Shown: positions 25,393-34,444, counted from the stretch's first letter. The stretch: DNA of 64,000 nt from CATOSP01 sp965205385 (GCA_965205385.1 CBDBGS010000004.1:62001-126000); one strand, 5' to 3'. The notes: generated by a model from the sequence alone, not told the origin. Numbers and translations are program-made.

Positions 25393-27195
25393 TTAGGTCC
25401 CTGGCAGCCGGTCAAAGATATTATCGAAAGGGCTGGCCGAAAAGGGATTCGCCTGATTGGACAGCATGTCCATGACCATAGGCGCAAGCGAATCCGGATC
25501 GCTCACCGGCGGGAGACACAGGGTGTCCAGGCACACGTGGGCCTGAGCCGGGAATCCTCTGTCGTCTACCGCCACGGGCTTAATGACCAGGTTGGGGCAG
25601 GGTAGCCTAACGGCGGCGGACAGCATGTCCAACGTCTCCCTATCCTCCGGACGTCCCTCGAGGGTAACCTCCACCGGCGCGTTGTGCAGCAGGTCGACTG
25701 CCTGTCCGTAAACGGCGGCATGTTCTCCGTACTCGTGGCAAGTCTCGGTGAACACGCTCAACGTGGTCTCCGCCACCTGGTGGTAGTTGCTGTCTCTGGT
25801 AATTTGTTCCAGCTTGAGTAACGCCACCGCCGCGGCCACGTTCTCAGGGAGGGGTTTGTCCCTCACTCTCATATGGCCAATGCTGTCCGGGTCGCGTTCG
25901 ATGTCGAAAAAACCACCGTTCTGATGGTCGAAAAACCGGTCGAGTAGCTCAACGGCAACCGTCCCGGCCCGTTCCAGGTACCGGGGACGGCGGGTATAGG
26001 CGTGAGCGTCGATCAGCGCGGCAAGCAAATTGGCCCAGTCGCCAAGGAACGCAGGGCTGGTGGCTGGGCCGCCGCCGTCATACACGTGGCTCAAAGAGCC
26101 CGCCTCCGCGGCCGCATCCATGTTGTCCAGTACCGAGAGCGCCATGTCAAGGAGTTCCGGTTTCTGGAGCCTCCAGGAGGCGTCCAAAAGAGCGCTGACG
26201 GTTGCCGCATTGCTGTTGACATAACAGGACGGGTCGACCGGTGGGGGCGCCTTGAGTTGACGTTCCTCGATGGGAAGCGAGAAAAACTCGGAATTCGCCC
26301 CCTGGCTTCCCCGGAAACCCCGCGCCGCATCGTCGTAAAGGTTGCGGAGGATGTAGTCGATCGCGCCTTCCGCAACTCTCCGGTAACTATCTTGCTCCAA
26401 CAAGTCGGCGGCGTCCAGGTAGGCACGCGCCAACGCGACGTTGTCCTCGAGAAGCTTTTCCATCTGTGGGCCGGACCAATCGCAACCACTGGAGTTTCGA
26501 AAGAACCCGCCTTCCCCATGGTCGAAGAGAGGGCCGCCGCACATGGCGTCCATGGTCTTTCGCAGCATCTCTCCGTAGAACCCTTCCCCGGTGGTGCGGA
26601 ACAAATGGGCCAGGTATTGGACGATGGGAGCATTTGGGAACTTTGGTTCCGCGCCAAATCCTCCGTTGACGGCGTCGTAAGCCCCCGCAACCCTGCGGGC
26701 CACCCGGTCCACCAAGCGGCGTTCCGGCGGCTCACTCGCGGAGATGCGGCCGATCCTTTCGCGGTAGTGTCGCAAGCGTTCTCCGGCCTGGTCGTAGAGC
26801 TGTGGCCTGTCTTCCTCGTAGGCCACTCGGAGTTCGGACAGCATCGCCAGAAATTGGTCCGGCGGAAGGTAAGTCGCGCCGCCGATCAGTCCGCCGTGGC
26901 CGGTGAGAAACGCCGTAGTGGGCCAGCCCCCGACATTGTACCTGGAGTTGATGTCGGGACGGTGGTCGTTGTCCACCCTGACACCGATGAAATGGTCAAC
27001 CAGGAGTTGCCGAACGTCGGGATCGGAATAGGACGTTTCATCCATGACGTGGCACCAATAGCACCACACCGCCGAGATCGAGAGCAGGATGGGCTTGTTT
27101 TCATTCTGCGCCCGCGCAAAGGCCTCTGGCCCCCAGGGAAGCCACTCGATCTGGTGCGCTTGATTGGAAGCGGGAGAAAACCGGAAGCTGGTCAA
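25393..27195 (-). CDS. DUF255 thioredoxin-domain protein (YyaL/SPATA20 family)
   Basis: A 600-residue protein. The N-terminus (IEWLPWGPEAFARAQNENKPILLSI) leads into a thioredoxin-like domain with the CYWC motif in VWCYWCHVMDETSYSD and the substrate-like VDNDHRPDIN segment. The remainder is an (alpha/alpha)-barrel like N-acylglucosamine epimerases and six-hairpin glycosidases. Its true function is unknown in bacteria; it is common in this group. GGWPTTAFLTGHGG replaces the usual GGWPLTVFLTPD sequence. It lies 105 bp upstream of aspS on the same strand. Confidence 0.88.
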   Translation of the reverse strand: MTSFRFSPASNQAHQIEWLPWGPEAFARAQNENKPILLSISAVWCYWCHVMDETSYSDPDVRQLLVDHFIGVRVDNDHRPDINSRYNVGGWPTTAFLTGHGGLIGGATYLPPDQFLAMLSELRVAYEEDRPQLYDQAGERLRHYRERIGRISASEPPERRLVDRVARRVAGAYDAVNGGFGAEPKFPNAPIVQYLAHLFRTTGEGFYGEMLRKTMDAMCGGPLFDHGEGGFFRNSSGCDWSGPQMEKLLEDNVALARAYLDAADLLEQDSYRRVAEGAIDYILRNLYDDAARGFRGSQGANSEFFSLPIEERQLKAPPPVDPSCYVNSNAATVSALLDASWRLQKPELLDMALSVLDNMDAAAEAGSLSHVYDGGGPATSPAFLGDWANLLAALIDAHAYTRRPRYLERAGTVAVELLDRFFDHQNGGFFDIERDPDSIGHMRVRDKPLPENVAAAVALLKLEQITRDSNYHQVAETTLSVFTETCHEYGEHAAVYGQAVDLLHNAPVEVTLEGRPEDRETLDMLSAAVRLPCPNLVIKPVAVDDRGFPAQAHVCLDTLCLPPVSDPDSLAPMVMDMLSNQANPFSASPFDNIFDRLPGT

Positions 27196-27621
27196 CGTTC
27201 CTCCCCGAGGTCAGGCTGTATTCGGAGACCGGCGAGTGCGGCGGACCCGTTCTGTGGCGACCACGAGTTAGGGATGGGCGGGGACGAAATCCGCCACCCT
27301 AGGACTAACGTTAGCACAGCGCCATGTCGTTTTCAATAAACGAGGTTTGAGACCAGTGTATCCCTATAGATAGTGCGCCTGGATATCTCCGCTCACGCAG
27401 AGCGGGGTAAGACCGTTTGCTCAATGGAACAGAGTCGAAGCGCCGTCCCAGCTGGGTGCGGTCCCTCGACTCCGCTGCGCTGCGCTCAGGATGAGCGGAG
27501 GTTAATCCTGGTGAGCCACGATAAGTACGGCTGATATGCCTAAGAGAAGGGAATACGCCCTGGCCGGCTATTGTCCCCAAGGCCTCCACGCACGTGAAGC
27601 GTGAGGGTGGCTTAAGCTAGT
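27196..27621. other. intergenic region with a GC-rich repeat
   Basis: About 425 bp without a supported gene between the DUF255 gene start and the end of the frameshifted nitroreductase gene. It contains a dispersed repeat (27463-27498) also seen near 40516-40555. Confidence 0.5.
27463..27498. repeat. dispersed CTCCGCTGCGCTCAGGA-type repeat
   Basis: The core CTCCGCTGCGCTGCGCTCAGGATGAGCGG is a form often found between genes (only its parts are meaningful here: the ACTCCGC, CGCTGCGCTCAGGA blocks). A diverged copy with the same blocks is at 40516-40555, so it is a shared intergenic family in this genome. Confidence 0.5.
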
Positions 27622-28274
27622 CTAGAGCGGGTCTGGGAAGGCTTCTCCCCAGCGGTCCTGGTATACGACGTCCGACAAAGGGCCACGGCGTACCGGCCCA
27701 AAGTTGCCCATCGGGTAGCCAATGGGCAAGATGGCGTAGGAGTGGACTCCCGGTGGAAGACCTGAAGGCTGAGAATCTCCTCGACTTCCTTCTCGTGGCG
27801 CAGGTGCCGGGTAGTCAGGGTAGCTCCGAGGCCCAGGGCCCTAGCCGTCAGCAACATGTTTTGCACGGCGGGGTAGATGGATGCGCCGGACGACCGGGAA
27901 GGCGTCCCGTCGCCGTCGTCCTGACAGGCCACGATCCAGATGGGGGCATCGTGGTAGTGGTCGGTCAGGTATTCCACCGCGTCGTGCTGGCGCCGGTACC
28001 GGCCAGGGCTGGAACCCGGAGGCGGCTCGCTGCCCCTGTAGCGCGGGCCCACCACCTCGTCGAAGGCCTTTTGGTACCACTTCTGCACCTTCTCTTTGAT
28101 GGCGCGGTCCTTGATTACCATGAACCGCCACCGTTGGTTGTTCCCTCCGCTGGCTGCGCAAACCCCGGATTCCAGGATTTTTCGCACGAGTTCGTCGGGC
28201 ACCGGGTCCGGCTTGAGCCGCCTCATGGCCCGTGTGCTGCGAATTATCTCGAACAGGTCGGTCCCTTCAGGCAT
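27622..28274 (-). pseudogene. nitroreductase family protein, broken by a -1 frameshift
   Basis: From the ATG at 28274 the frame encodes a nitroreductase: FEIIRSTRAMRRLKPDPVP, CAASGGNNQRWRFMVIKD, LTARALGLGATLTTRHL. After HEKEVEEILSL, near 27761-27770, family similarity jumps to another frame that reads GLPPGVHSYAILPIGYPMG, then NFGPVRRGPLSDVVY and a stop at 27622. In the original frame the tail is unrelated and ends at 27612. A single missing base explains this; it is either a real lesion or a sequencing error. Intact, it would be an FMN-dependent reductase of about 217 residues. No slippery heptamer is visible, so programmed shifting is unlikely. Confidence 0.82.
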
Positions 28275-28316
28275 GATGTCCCCCTCTCAGTCTCTACGGA
28301 TTTAATAGCTGTTGAA

Positions 28317-29096
28317 TCAAAGCGGCGTTTTGAATCTGGGTGGGCGTTTCTCAAGGAATGCGGTCATTGCCTCGTGGGGATGCGACGTGGCGAAGCAGAG
28401 GGCAAACGCCTTGATGCTGTACTCCGCTGCCTCTTCCTCCCCCATCTCCAGCCACTTGGCGACAATCTCTTTCTGGGTCGAAAGCACATACGGGCTCATT
28501 CCCAGAAACCCATTCACTGTTCCTGAGACCGCCCCGTCAAGTTCGGAGTTGGAAACCAGCCGGTCGATCAGTCCGATCCGAAACGCTTCTTCCGCGTCGA
28601 TGCTCTCTCCGGTCAATAACATTGCTCTGGCCCTGCCCAGACCCACCATGCGCGGCAGTAGGGAGGCTTCTATTACTGACGGCAGGCCCACCCTGACCTC
28701 CGGTAGACCGAATATCGCGTCTTCGGTCGCGATGCGAATATCGCAAGCCAAGGCCAATTCCAAAGCTCCCCCAAGGCATGGCCCCCGTACCGCCGCCACA
28801 ACAGGGAGAGGAGCGGTTAGCAGCTTCCGGGCCGCTGTGTGGAAGGTGCGGATAAAAGACTCCGCTTCGAGCGGCGCGAGGTCTTTCATCTCATGGAGGT
28901 CAACACCGGCGGAGAAGGCCCGCTCCCCCGATCCCCGCAACACGATTGCACGTACCTCGGGGTCTTCGCAACACTGGTCTATCCTCCGGGACAAGGACTC
29001 GAAAACTTTGCGCCCGAGGAGGTTCAAATTGGTGCGCCCTTCAACGCTGAGAACGGCGGACCCCTCGCGTTTTTCCAGGGAAACCCCGGTGGGCAT
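28317..29096 (-). CDS. enoyl-CoA hydratase/isomerase family protein
   Basis: A 259-residue crotonase-fold protein: VRAIVLRGSGERAFSAGVDLHEMKDL forms one half of the oxyanion hole, and VRGPCLGGALELALACDIRIATEDAIFGLPEV the other, with LLTGESIDAEEAFRIGLIDRLV downstream. The Glu expected for hydratase activity appears in the GLPEV segment. Substrate unknown; hydration or isomerisation of acyl-CoAs is likely. A strong AGGAGG site precedes the ATG at 29096. It is divergent from the uracil-DNA glycosylase gene. Confidence 0.9.
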   Translation of the reverse strand: MPTGVSLEKREGSAVLSVEGRTNLNLLGRKVFESLSRRIDQCCEDPEVRAIVLRGSGERAFSAGVDLHEMKDLAPLEAESFIRTFHTAARKLLTAPLPVVAAVRGPCLGGALELALACDIRIATEDAIFGLPEVRVGLPSVIEASLLPRMVGLGRARAMLLTGESIDAEEAFRIGLIDRLVSNSELDGAVSGTVNGFLGMSPYVLSTQKEIVAKWLEMGEEEAAEYSIKAFALCFATSHPHEAMTAFLEKRPPRFKTPL

Positions 29097-29150
29097 GTTG
29101 ACCTCCTGATTGGGCGAATTCTGTGCTGTTCAAGGCGGTGCGACGTTCTG

Positions 29151-29179
29151 TTGCGGGCCAGCAAGCCCCCGTGTATAGT
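29151..29179 (+). promoter_or_regulatory. putative promoter for the uracil-DNA glycosylase gene
   Basis: TTGCGG (29151-29156) and TATAGT (29174-29179) with a 17-bp spacer lie 46 bp upstream of the chosen ATG at 29225. It also argues against the in-frame start at 29123, which lies upstream of it. Confidence 0.5.
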
Positions 29180-29224
29180 CGGGTGAGTCCTGTATCCAGC
29201 GTCCTGAGAAATCCCCGCTGCCAC

Positions 29225-29911
29225 ATGTCCGAGATAGCGAAACTACAAGAAACGATCATCAACTGCACTCGCTGCCCCAGGCTGGTGGCGCACCGGGAAG
29301 CGGTGGCGTTGAAGCGGCGTCCCATGTACGCCGACTGGGAATACTGGGGGCGGCCCCTTCCGTCCTTCGGTGACCCCGATGCGCGGCTTGTCATTGTTGG
29401 CCTGGCGCCCGCGGCCCACGGAGGAAACCGGACTGGACGGATGTTCACCGGCGACCGCAGCGGGGACTGGTTGTACGGGGCGCTTTACAAGTTTGGCTTT
29501 GCCAGTTCCCCGGATTCCCAGCGGCGCGACGACGGGCTTAGCCTGAACGATACATTCATTACGGCGGCCCTGAGGTGCGCCCCACCAGCCAACAAGCCGT
29601 CGCGGGAAGAACGGCTGGAATGCCAACCCTATCTTATTAGGGAGTTGGAACTCCTCTCCAACGTCCGCGCCGTCGTGGCTCTGGGCAAGATCGCCTTCGA
29701 CGCCTTCCTCGGCACCTATCCGGTCAGGGGTCTGGAACTGCCGTCGCCTCGTCCGAAATTCGGCCATGGAGTGACCTATGAATTGGACGCCAACATTACG
29801 CTCATAGGCTCGTATCACCCCAGCCAGCAGAACACTCAGACAGGACGCCTTACACCGATGATGTTCGAGTCGGTGTTCCAGCAGGCTAGAATGGCGCTTC
29901 AGTTGCGATGA
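29225..29911 (+). CDS. uracil-DNA glycosylase, family 5 (UdgB-like)
   Basis: The 228-residue product has an iron-sulfur-type NCTRCPRLVAHRE N-terminus, the family-5 motif GLAPAAHGGNRTGRMFTGD with SGDWL, AALRCAPPANKPSREE, and the C-terminal GSYHPSQQNTQTGRL motif. This branch excises uracil and several other deaminated bases and lacks the usual catalytic Asp/Asn in the first motif. An ATG at 29123 would add 34 residues, but it lies upstream of the promoter. It stands alone, suited to a high-GC genome exposed to cytosine deamination. Confidence 0.93.
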   Translation: MSEIAKLQETIINCTRCPRLVAHREAVALKRRPMYADWEYWGRPLPSFGDPDARLVIVGLAPAAHGGNRTGRMFTGDRSGDWLYGALYKFGFASSPDSQRRDDGLSLNDTFITAALRCAPPANKPSREERLECQPYLIRELELLSNVRAVVALGKIAFDAFLGTYPVRGLELPSPRPKFGHGVTYELDANITLIGSYHPSQQNTQTGRLTPMMFESVFQQARMALQLR

Positions 29912-29973
29912 CCCGGTACGGCGCAGCCCTCCGGGACCTTCGGTCCCCTTCCGAGCCGATTTGCGGCGCAGAC

Positions 29974-30312
29974 CTATTCGGAGAAGGGCACTGTTGCCGA
30001 CAGCCGAGTGGAGCTACCGGAGTTGCGCGTCGTGTGCCCCTGGCCAGTGAGGTCTTCGGCCAGAAGGGCCGTGCCGGCGCCAAACCGGTGCACCGAGCCG
30101 TCGCCCAGTCCGATCTCCATCTCCCCGTCGAGGGTGATCACGTATTGACGCCGGGGCGCGTTGTGCCAGTCGGAAAAACTCCCAGCGGGCGACTCCCGGA
30201 AGACCACGTGCGTGGTGGACTGAATAGTTGCCAGGTCGGGGTGAGACCCCAGGTCCATCTCTTCGAGGTGTGATTGGCCGTCGTCGCCGGTATACAGCCT
30301 TACGATTCCCAT
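29974..30312 (-). CDS. small cupin-domain protein
   Basis: A 112-residue single cupin: SFSDWHNAPRRQYVITLDGEMEIGLGDG holds motif 1 with a His and a Glu, and FGAGTALLAEDLTGQGHTTRN holds motif 2 with the second His. The pattern H..Q..E..H is compatible with metal binding. The enzyme activity cannot be inferred. It is convergent with the glycosylase gene. Confidence 0.8.
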   Translation of the reverse strand: MGIVRLYTGDDGQSHLEEMDLGSHPDLATIQSTTHVVFRESPAGSFSDWHNAPRRQYVITLDGEMEIGLGDGSVHRFGAGTALLAEDLTGQGHTTRNSGSSTRLSATVPFSE

Positions 30313-30440
30313 GGCTTCGGACTCCTGTGTTTGAGTTGGGCAGAGGTTGCCCGGCGGATGGGACTACCGCACCGGGCATGAGACAGATTAACGGTTGCGG
30401 GTTATGCGCGCAACTGAATTTCCCGGGCGCGCTTTATTAG

Positions 30441-30480
30441 GAAGCGGCAGGAAGCGGCAGGAAGCGGCAGGAAGCGGCCA
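30441..30480. repeat. 10-bp tandem repeat (four copies)
   Basis: The unit GAAGCGGCAG occurs three times and then once more with two changed bases, directly head to tail, 56 bp upstream of the LLM gene at 30536. Copy number could vary between strains and may change spacing of promoter elements. Confidence 0.85.
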
Positions 30481-30535
30481 GGTTACCCAAGCGGCTAGGC
30501 ATGAAACGAAAGACTAGCTAACGGAGGTATTCGAA

Positions 30536-31582
30536 ATGGAAATCGGAGTTGGACTGGATGGGGGGCTGCGCCTCTCCACTTCTGAGCAAGTAGAGCTGTC
30601 CCAGGAGGCGGCCCGCCTGGGCTATACCAGCATCTGGACGAACGAAGGCAGCGGACAGGACATGTTCCAGGTCTGCGCCCAACGCTGGGCGGCCAGCACC
30701 GAGGTGGTCCCGGAGGGCCTGGCAACGGGGATAGCCGTGTCTCCGGTGATGTACCGCTCTCCGGTGGCTTTCGCCATGAGCGGCGGCACGCTGAGTCAGT
30801 TGACCGGGGGGAAATTCTACATGGGCATCGGGTCGGGCGGCGCGTACCGTCCCAGGTCCCGGCAGTCGATGGGCCTGCCAAGGCTCTCGGCGTTGGCCAT
30901 GATGCGTGATTACCTGATTACCGTGAAAGGCTTGGTCAGCGGTGAAGAGTCCGATTATCAGGGCGACGTCGTGACGCTGCGGGGAATCAAGCTCGACATC
31001 GACCCTCCCCCTCGGACACCGGTCTATCTCGGAGCGCTGGGACCGGAAATGCTCCGGTTGTCCGGTGAGCTTGCCGACGGCGCATGCCTGAATTGGTGCA
31101 ACCCGGACCAAATCGCCTGGAGCCGGGAGCGAGTCGCCGAAGGTGCCGCCCGCGTAGGACGGGACCCGAGCGAAGTCAAGATGGTGGAATACATCCGTGT
31201 CTGTGTTGATGATGACGTGGACTCGGCCAGGCTCGCGTATGCCAGGGCGACCATGGGATACGCGCTGGGGGCAACGGTCCCTTCGACGAGGGAGCGAGGC
31301 TTGGGCTACCGGGCGCATTTCGAGCGCATGGGCTTTACCGAGGAACTGGCCGGTCTGGACGAGATGCGGATGAACCACGCGACGCGTGATGAGGTCGCGG
31401 AGGCATTCTCACCCGAATTGCTGAGTACGGTCGGCTACTACGGGAAACCGGAAGGAGCGGATGAAGCCTTCGGTAATCTGTCCCAAGGTCTGGACACCGC
31501 CATCGTCCGCGTCGTCTCGGCGCGCCCCGGAATCGAGTCGATATTGGCCGTAATGCGGGCTTGTGCGCCCAACAACGCGTAA
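30536..31582 (+). CDS. LLM class flavin-dependent oxidoreductase (F420-type)
   Basis: A 348-residue TIM-barrel protein starting MEIGVGLDGGLRLSTSEQVELS, with AARLGYTSIWTNEG, SQLTGGKFYMGIGSGG, and IDPPPRTPVYLGALGPEMLRL typical of 5,10-methylene-tetrahydromethanopterin-reductase-like LLM enzymes. The start has a GGAGGT site. It is 13 bp upstream of an HpaB-type hydroxylase, so the two flavin systems probably act on related substrates. It is the third LLM gene of the window. Confidence 0.88.
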   Translation: MEIGVGLDGGLRLSTSEQVELSQEAARLGYTSIWTNEGSGQDMFQVCAQRWAASTEVVPEGLATGIAVSPVMYRSPVAFAMSGGTLSQLTGGKFYMGIGSGGAYRPRSRQSMGLPRLSALAMMRDYLITVKGLVSGEESDYQGDVVTLRGIKLDIDPPPRTPVYLGALGPEMLRLSGELADGACLNWCNPDQIAWSRERVAEGAARVGRDPSEVKMVEYIRVCVDDDVDSARLAYARATMGYALGATVPSTRERGLGYRAHFERMGFTEELAGLDEMRMNHATRDEVAEAFSPELLSTVGYYGKPEGADEAFGNLSQGLDTAIVRVVSARPGIESILAVMRACAPNNA

Positions 31583-31595
31583 AGAGGGCTGACTG

Positions 31596-33050
31596 ATGGG
31601 CGTCCGAAACGGAAAACAATTTCTGCAAGGCCTGCGGGACGGTCGGGAGGTCTGGTTGGAGGGTGAGCGCGTGGACGACGTGACCACCCACCCGAAACTC
31701 ACTCGCATGGCGCACACGCTGGCGGGCCTGTATGATCTCCAGGAGTCGCCCGATTATCGCGAACAAATGACATTCCGTTCGCCAACCAGCGGGGACCCGG
31801 TGTCCCTGTCGTTCCTGGTGCCGGAGACTTACGACGACCTGATCAGGCGCAGGAAAGCTCTGGAGGTTACGGCCCGGGCGTGCTACGGGATGTTGGGCAG
31901 AACACCGGATTACGTCAACATCCAGCTCACGGCAATGCGGCAGATGTCCCATGTATACGGACGTAACGACCCTGTGTTCCAGCAGCGGTTATTGGACTAT
32001 CACGAATACGTCCGGGAGAACGACCTCTGCCTCACCCACACCTTCGGGCACCCGCAGGTCAACCGCGCGGTGCCCATCGCCGACCTGCCCGACCCTTACG
32101 TGGCCCTGGGAGTGGTCGATACAACCGGGGAAGGCGTGATCGTCCGTGGGGCCAAGCTCTTGGCCACACTCGCCCCATTCTCTGACGAGATATTCGCTCC
32201 TGTCGTGCGGCCGCTGAGGCCCGACGCGGAAGAAGACCGGAAATACTGCATCTCCTTCTCCATTCCAGTTAACTCTCCCGGCCTACGGTTCATCTGCCGT
32301 CAGTCCCACGACCGCGGGAACTCACTGTACGATTATCCCTTGTCGGGCCGGTACGACGAGATGGACGCCTTGGCAGTGTTCGACAACGTTTTGATCCCCT
32401 GGGACCGGGTCTTTGCCTACGGCGACATCGAGTTGGCAAACGACGCTCTCCGCCGCGTGGTGATGTGGCGACAGTACATGCAGCAGGTCGCCGTGAAGAA
32501 CATCGCCAAGCTGGAATTCGTTCTGGGCATCACCCACGGTATCGCCGAGGCCATTGGCATTACGGGCTTCAGCCACATCCAGGAGAAAATTTCGGAGATC
32601 ATAGACACGATCGAGACAGTGCGGTCTTACATGAGGGCGGCGGAGGCCGACGCCGCACCCTACGAAGGGGAGGGGATCTGGCCCGCAGCCGAGCCGTGGA
32701 CCGCCCTGCGCCACTATTACCCTGACGCCCACGACCGGGTTATGTGGATCGTGCAGCAACTATCGGCGTCGGGGCTCATGCTGACGCCCACCGAAGAGGA
32801 CCTCAATGGGCCCATTGCGGAGGACATCGGTAAGTATTACCAGGCGGTTAGCATCGAAGCCCCGGAGCGGATCAAGCTGTTCCGCCTGGCCTGGGACCTG
32901 GTTGGCTCCGAGTACGGCTCCCGGCAGACCCTCTATGAGCGGTTCTTCAACGGCGACGTCGTACAGCTAAGACAACGCCGGTTCGCCTCCTACGACTACA
33001 GCAGGGCGCAGGAGGCGCTACAGTCGTTTATGGCCAAGGACGGGGGCTAA
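31596..33050 (+). CDS. 4-hydroxyphenylacetate 3-hydroxylase family protein (HpaB-like)
   Basis: A 484-residue protein with an acyl-CoA-dehydrogenase-like fold: LQGLRDGREVWLEGERVDDVTTHP at the N-terminus, TAMRQMSHVYGRNDPVFQQRLLDY, LTHTFGHPQVNR, and FDNVLIPWDRVFAYGD. These oxygenases use reduced FAD to hydroxylate phenols or related compounds and need a separate flavin reductase, not seen here. Directly downstream of the LLM gene. Its last bases overlap the end of the convergent hydrolase because of a duplication there. Confidence 0.93.
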   Translation: MGVRNGKQFLQGLRDGREVWLEGERVDDVTTHPKLTRMAHTLAGLYDLQESPDYREQMTFRSPTSGDPVSLSFLVPETYDDLIRRRKALEVTARACYGMLGRTPDYVNIQLTAMRQMSHVYGRNDPVFQQRLLDYHEYVRENDLCLTHTFGHPQVNRAVPIADLPDPYVALGVVDTTGEGVIVRGAKLLATLAPFSDEIFAPVVRPLRPDAEEDRKYCISFSIPVNSPGLRFICRQSHDRGNSLYDYPLSGRYDEMDALAVFDNVLIPWDRVFAYGDIELANDALRRVVMWRQYMQQVAVKNIAKLEFVLGITHGIAEAIGITGFSHIQEKISEIIDTIETVRSYMRAAEADAAPYEGEGIWPAAEPWTALRHYYPDAHDRVMWIVQQLSASGLMLTPTEEDLNGPIAEDIGKYYQAVSIEAPERIKLFRLAWDLVGSEYGSRQTLYERFFNGDVVQLRQRRFASYDYSRAQEALQSFMAKDGG

Positions 33051-33882
33051 TTGTCGTCGGCAACTCCGGCTCCCGCTGCGGCTGGCCGAGCCGCCGTTTC
33101 CTGCGCACTTTCGTTTCCTGCGCACTTTCAATGAAGCGCAACACTTCGAAGTTGAAGATGTCCGGCTTTTCGAAGTATACCGAGTGACCGGCTTCCGGCA
33201 CTCTCAGGACCCGGGAACCTGGTATCGCGTTCGCTCCCGCTTCTATGACCTGAGGCGGGGAGATCTGGTCTTCTTCACCCACAAAGAAAAGCGTGGGTAC
33301 CGATAGCCGCGACAACTCAGCGGCTCCAGGTCCTCCCGGTTGACCCGCGCCCGGGTCGTTGCGTGGCGGGTTGGTGCGGGAAATCTGGAGGTACAAGTTG
33401 GCCAGGTTCGGGTTTCGCTGCACGAAGAGAGGCGAAACGGCCCTGAATCCGATTTCGCCGGGGTCTGGGTAGGCTTCTCGCCATTGCCGTTGCTGCTCCA
33501 GGACCTCCGGGACCGTCATACCGCCAACTGTGTCTGCCATTACCAGGCTCTTGGCGCGGTGCGGATAAGCCACCGCGAACCCCAGCATGGTGCGCCCGCC
33601 CATGGACTGGGCCACCAGGTGTGCCGACTCGATCTCCAGATGGTCCAGTAGCCCTCTTAGGTCATCCACGAAGGAGCCCGAGCCTGGGCCGCCGGGGACA
33701 TCGTAGGAATGGCCGAAGCCCCGGTGGTCGATGGTGACGCAGCGGTACCGCTGCGAGAAGAACGGTATCTGTTGCCACCAACTCAGCATATTTCCGCCCG
33801 CGCCATGGGCGAAGATGATGGCGTCGCCTTCGCCATAACTCTGATAGTGCAGGTTTATCCCGTTGATTTTCGCACTGCTCAC
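33028..33882 (-). CDS. alpha/beta hydrolase with a shifted C-terminus
   Basis: From the GTG at 33882, with a GAGAGGTG site, the 284-residue product starts MSSAKINGINLHYQSYGEGD. It has the HGAGG oxyanion loop, the nucleophile in AQSMGGRTML, FVGEEDQISPPQ with the acid, and EAGHSVYFEKP with the His. An upstream in-frame start at 33990 is disfavoured. Near the 3' end a perfect 17-bp tandem duplication (33096-33129) shifts the frame; with one copy the protein would end in VADDN at 33047. The present basic tail is therefore probably new. It overlaps the hpaB-like stop by 23 bp. Confidence 0.88.
   Translation of the reverse strand: MSSAKINGINLHYQSYGEGDAIIFAHGAGGNMLSWWQQIPFFSQRYRCVTIDHRGFGHSYDVPGGPGSGSFVDDLRGLLDHLEIESAHLVAQSMGGRTMLGFAVAYPHRAKSLVMADTVGGMTVPEVLEQQRQWREAYPDPGEIGFRAVSPLFVQRNPNLANLYLQISRTNPPRNDPGAGQPGGPGAAELSRLSVPTLFFVGEEDQISPPQVIEAGANAIPGSRVLRVPEAGHSVYFEKPDIFNFEVLRFIESAQETKVRRKRRLGQPQREPELPTTISPRPWP
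33096..33129. repeat. 17-bp perfect tandem duplication inside a gene end
   Basis: GTTTCCTGCGCACTTTC is present twice in direct succession (33096-33112, 33113-33129). Because 17 is not a multiple of three, it changes the reading frame of the hydrolase 3' end. Confidence 0.95.
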
Positions 33883-34042
33883 GTCGCACCTCTCGGTTGG
33901 GTTTGGGCCGGTTTTGATCACGGGAATTCTAGCACGGATCGGCGAAATTCCGGGCAGTTCCGGATGGTAGAATACCGCGGCACAGGCCATTCCCGTCTAT
34001 CAGCAAACGGGGGATGAAGGGCTGTTGCTCTAGGAGGGTTAA

Positions 34043-34444
34043 ATGACCACTGGTTCCTGGCCGGAAAGCGAGACCGGCGCTCTAGCGGCGTTGGACCGCT
34101 TTTTCGCGGCGCTCAACGCCCACGATAACGAGGCTCTATACGACCTTCTCCACGTGCCCCACGTGCGCATTTCCGGCAACGGAGTGGCGATCTGGGCCGA
34201 CAGGGAAGAGTTGGAAGCCACCTACCTGCGGGAGTTCTCCGAACGCGCCGGGCCGGACTGGCATCATAGCGCCCTGGATTCAACAGAGGTCATCCACAGC
34301 TCGGAGCATAAGGTCCATGTCCTAATCCAATTCACCCGGCGCCGGGAAGACGGGTCGGCCATCGCCGGGTTCCGCTCTCTTTGGATCATGGTAAATTCCG
34401 GTGGGCGTTGGGGCGCGCAGGCCCGCTCCAGCTTCGCTCCCTAG
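34043..34444 (+). CDS. NTF2-like / SnoaL-type small protein
   Basis: A 133-residue protein with the pattern of an NTF2-like fold: ALAALDRFFAALNAHDNEALYDLLHVPHVRISG at the N-terminus, a central HVLIQFTRRREDG strand, and ending GRWGAQARSSFAP. Members act as ketosteroid isomerases, dehydratases or hydrolases, or bind ligands; no catalytic pair can be assigned. An AGGAGG site precedes the ATG. Divergent from the alpha/beta hydrolase. Confidence 0.78.
   Translation: MTTGSWPESETGALAALDRFFAALNAHDNEALYDLLHVPHVRISGNGVAIWADREELEATYLREFSERAGPDWHHSALDSTEVIHSSEHKVHVLIQFTRRREDGSAIAGFRSLWIMVNSGGRWGAQARSSFAP

Noticed and set aside
26002..27339. 445-codon plus-strand frame opposite the DUF255 gene
   Set aside because: Antisense to a strongly recognisable protein; no ribosome binding site and no family match.
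27750..27780. programmed ribosomal frameshift in the nitroreductase gene
   Set aside because: No slippery heptamer or downstream hairpin recognised; a plain single-base loss fits better.
30441..30480. CRISPR-like repeat
   Set aside because: Units are only 10 bp, tandem, and have no spacers; no cas genes are seen.
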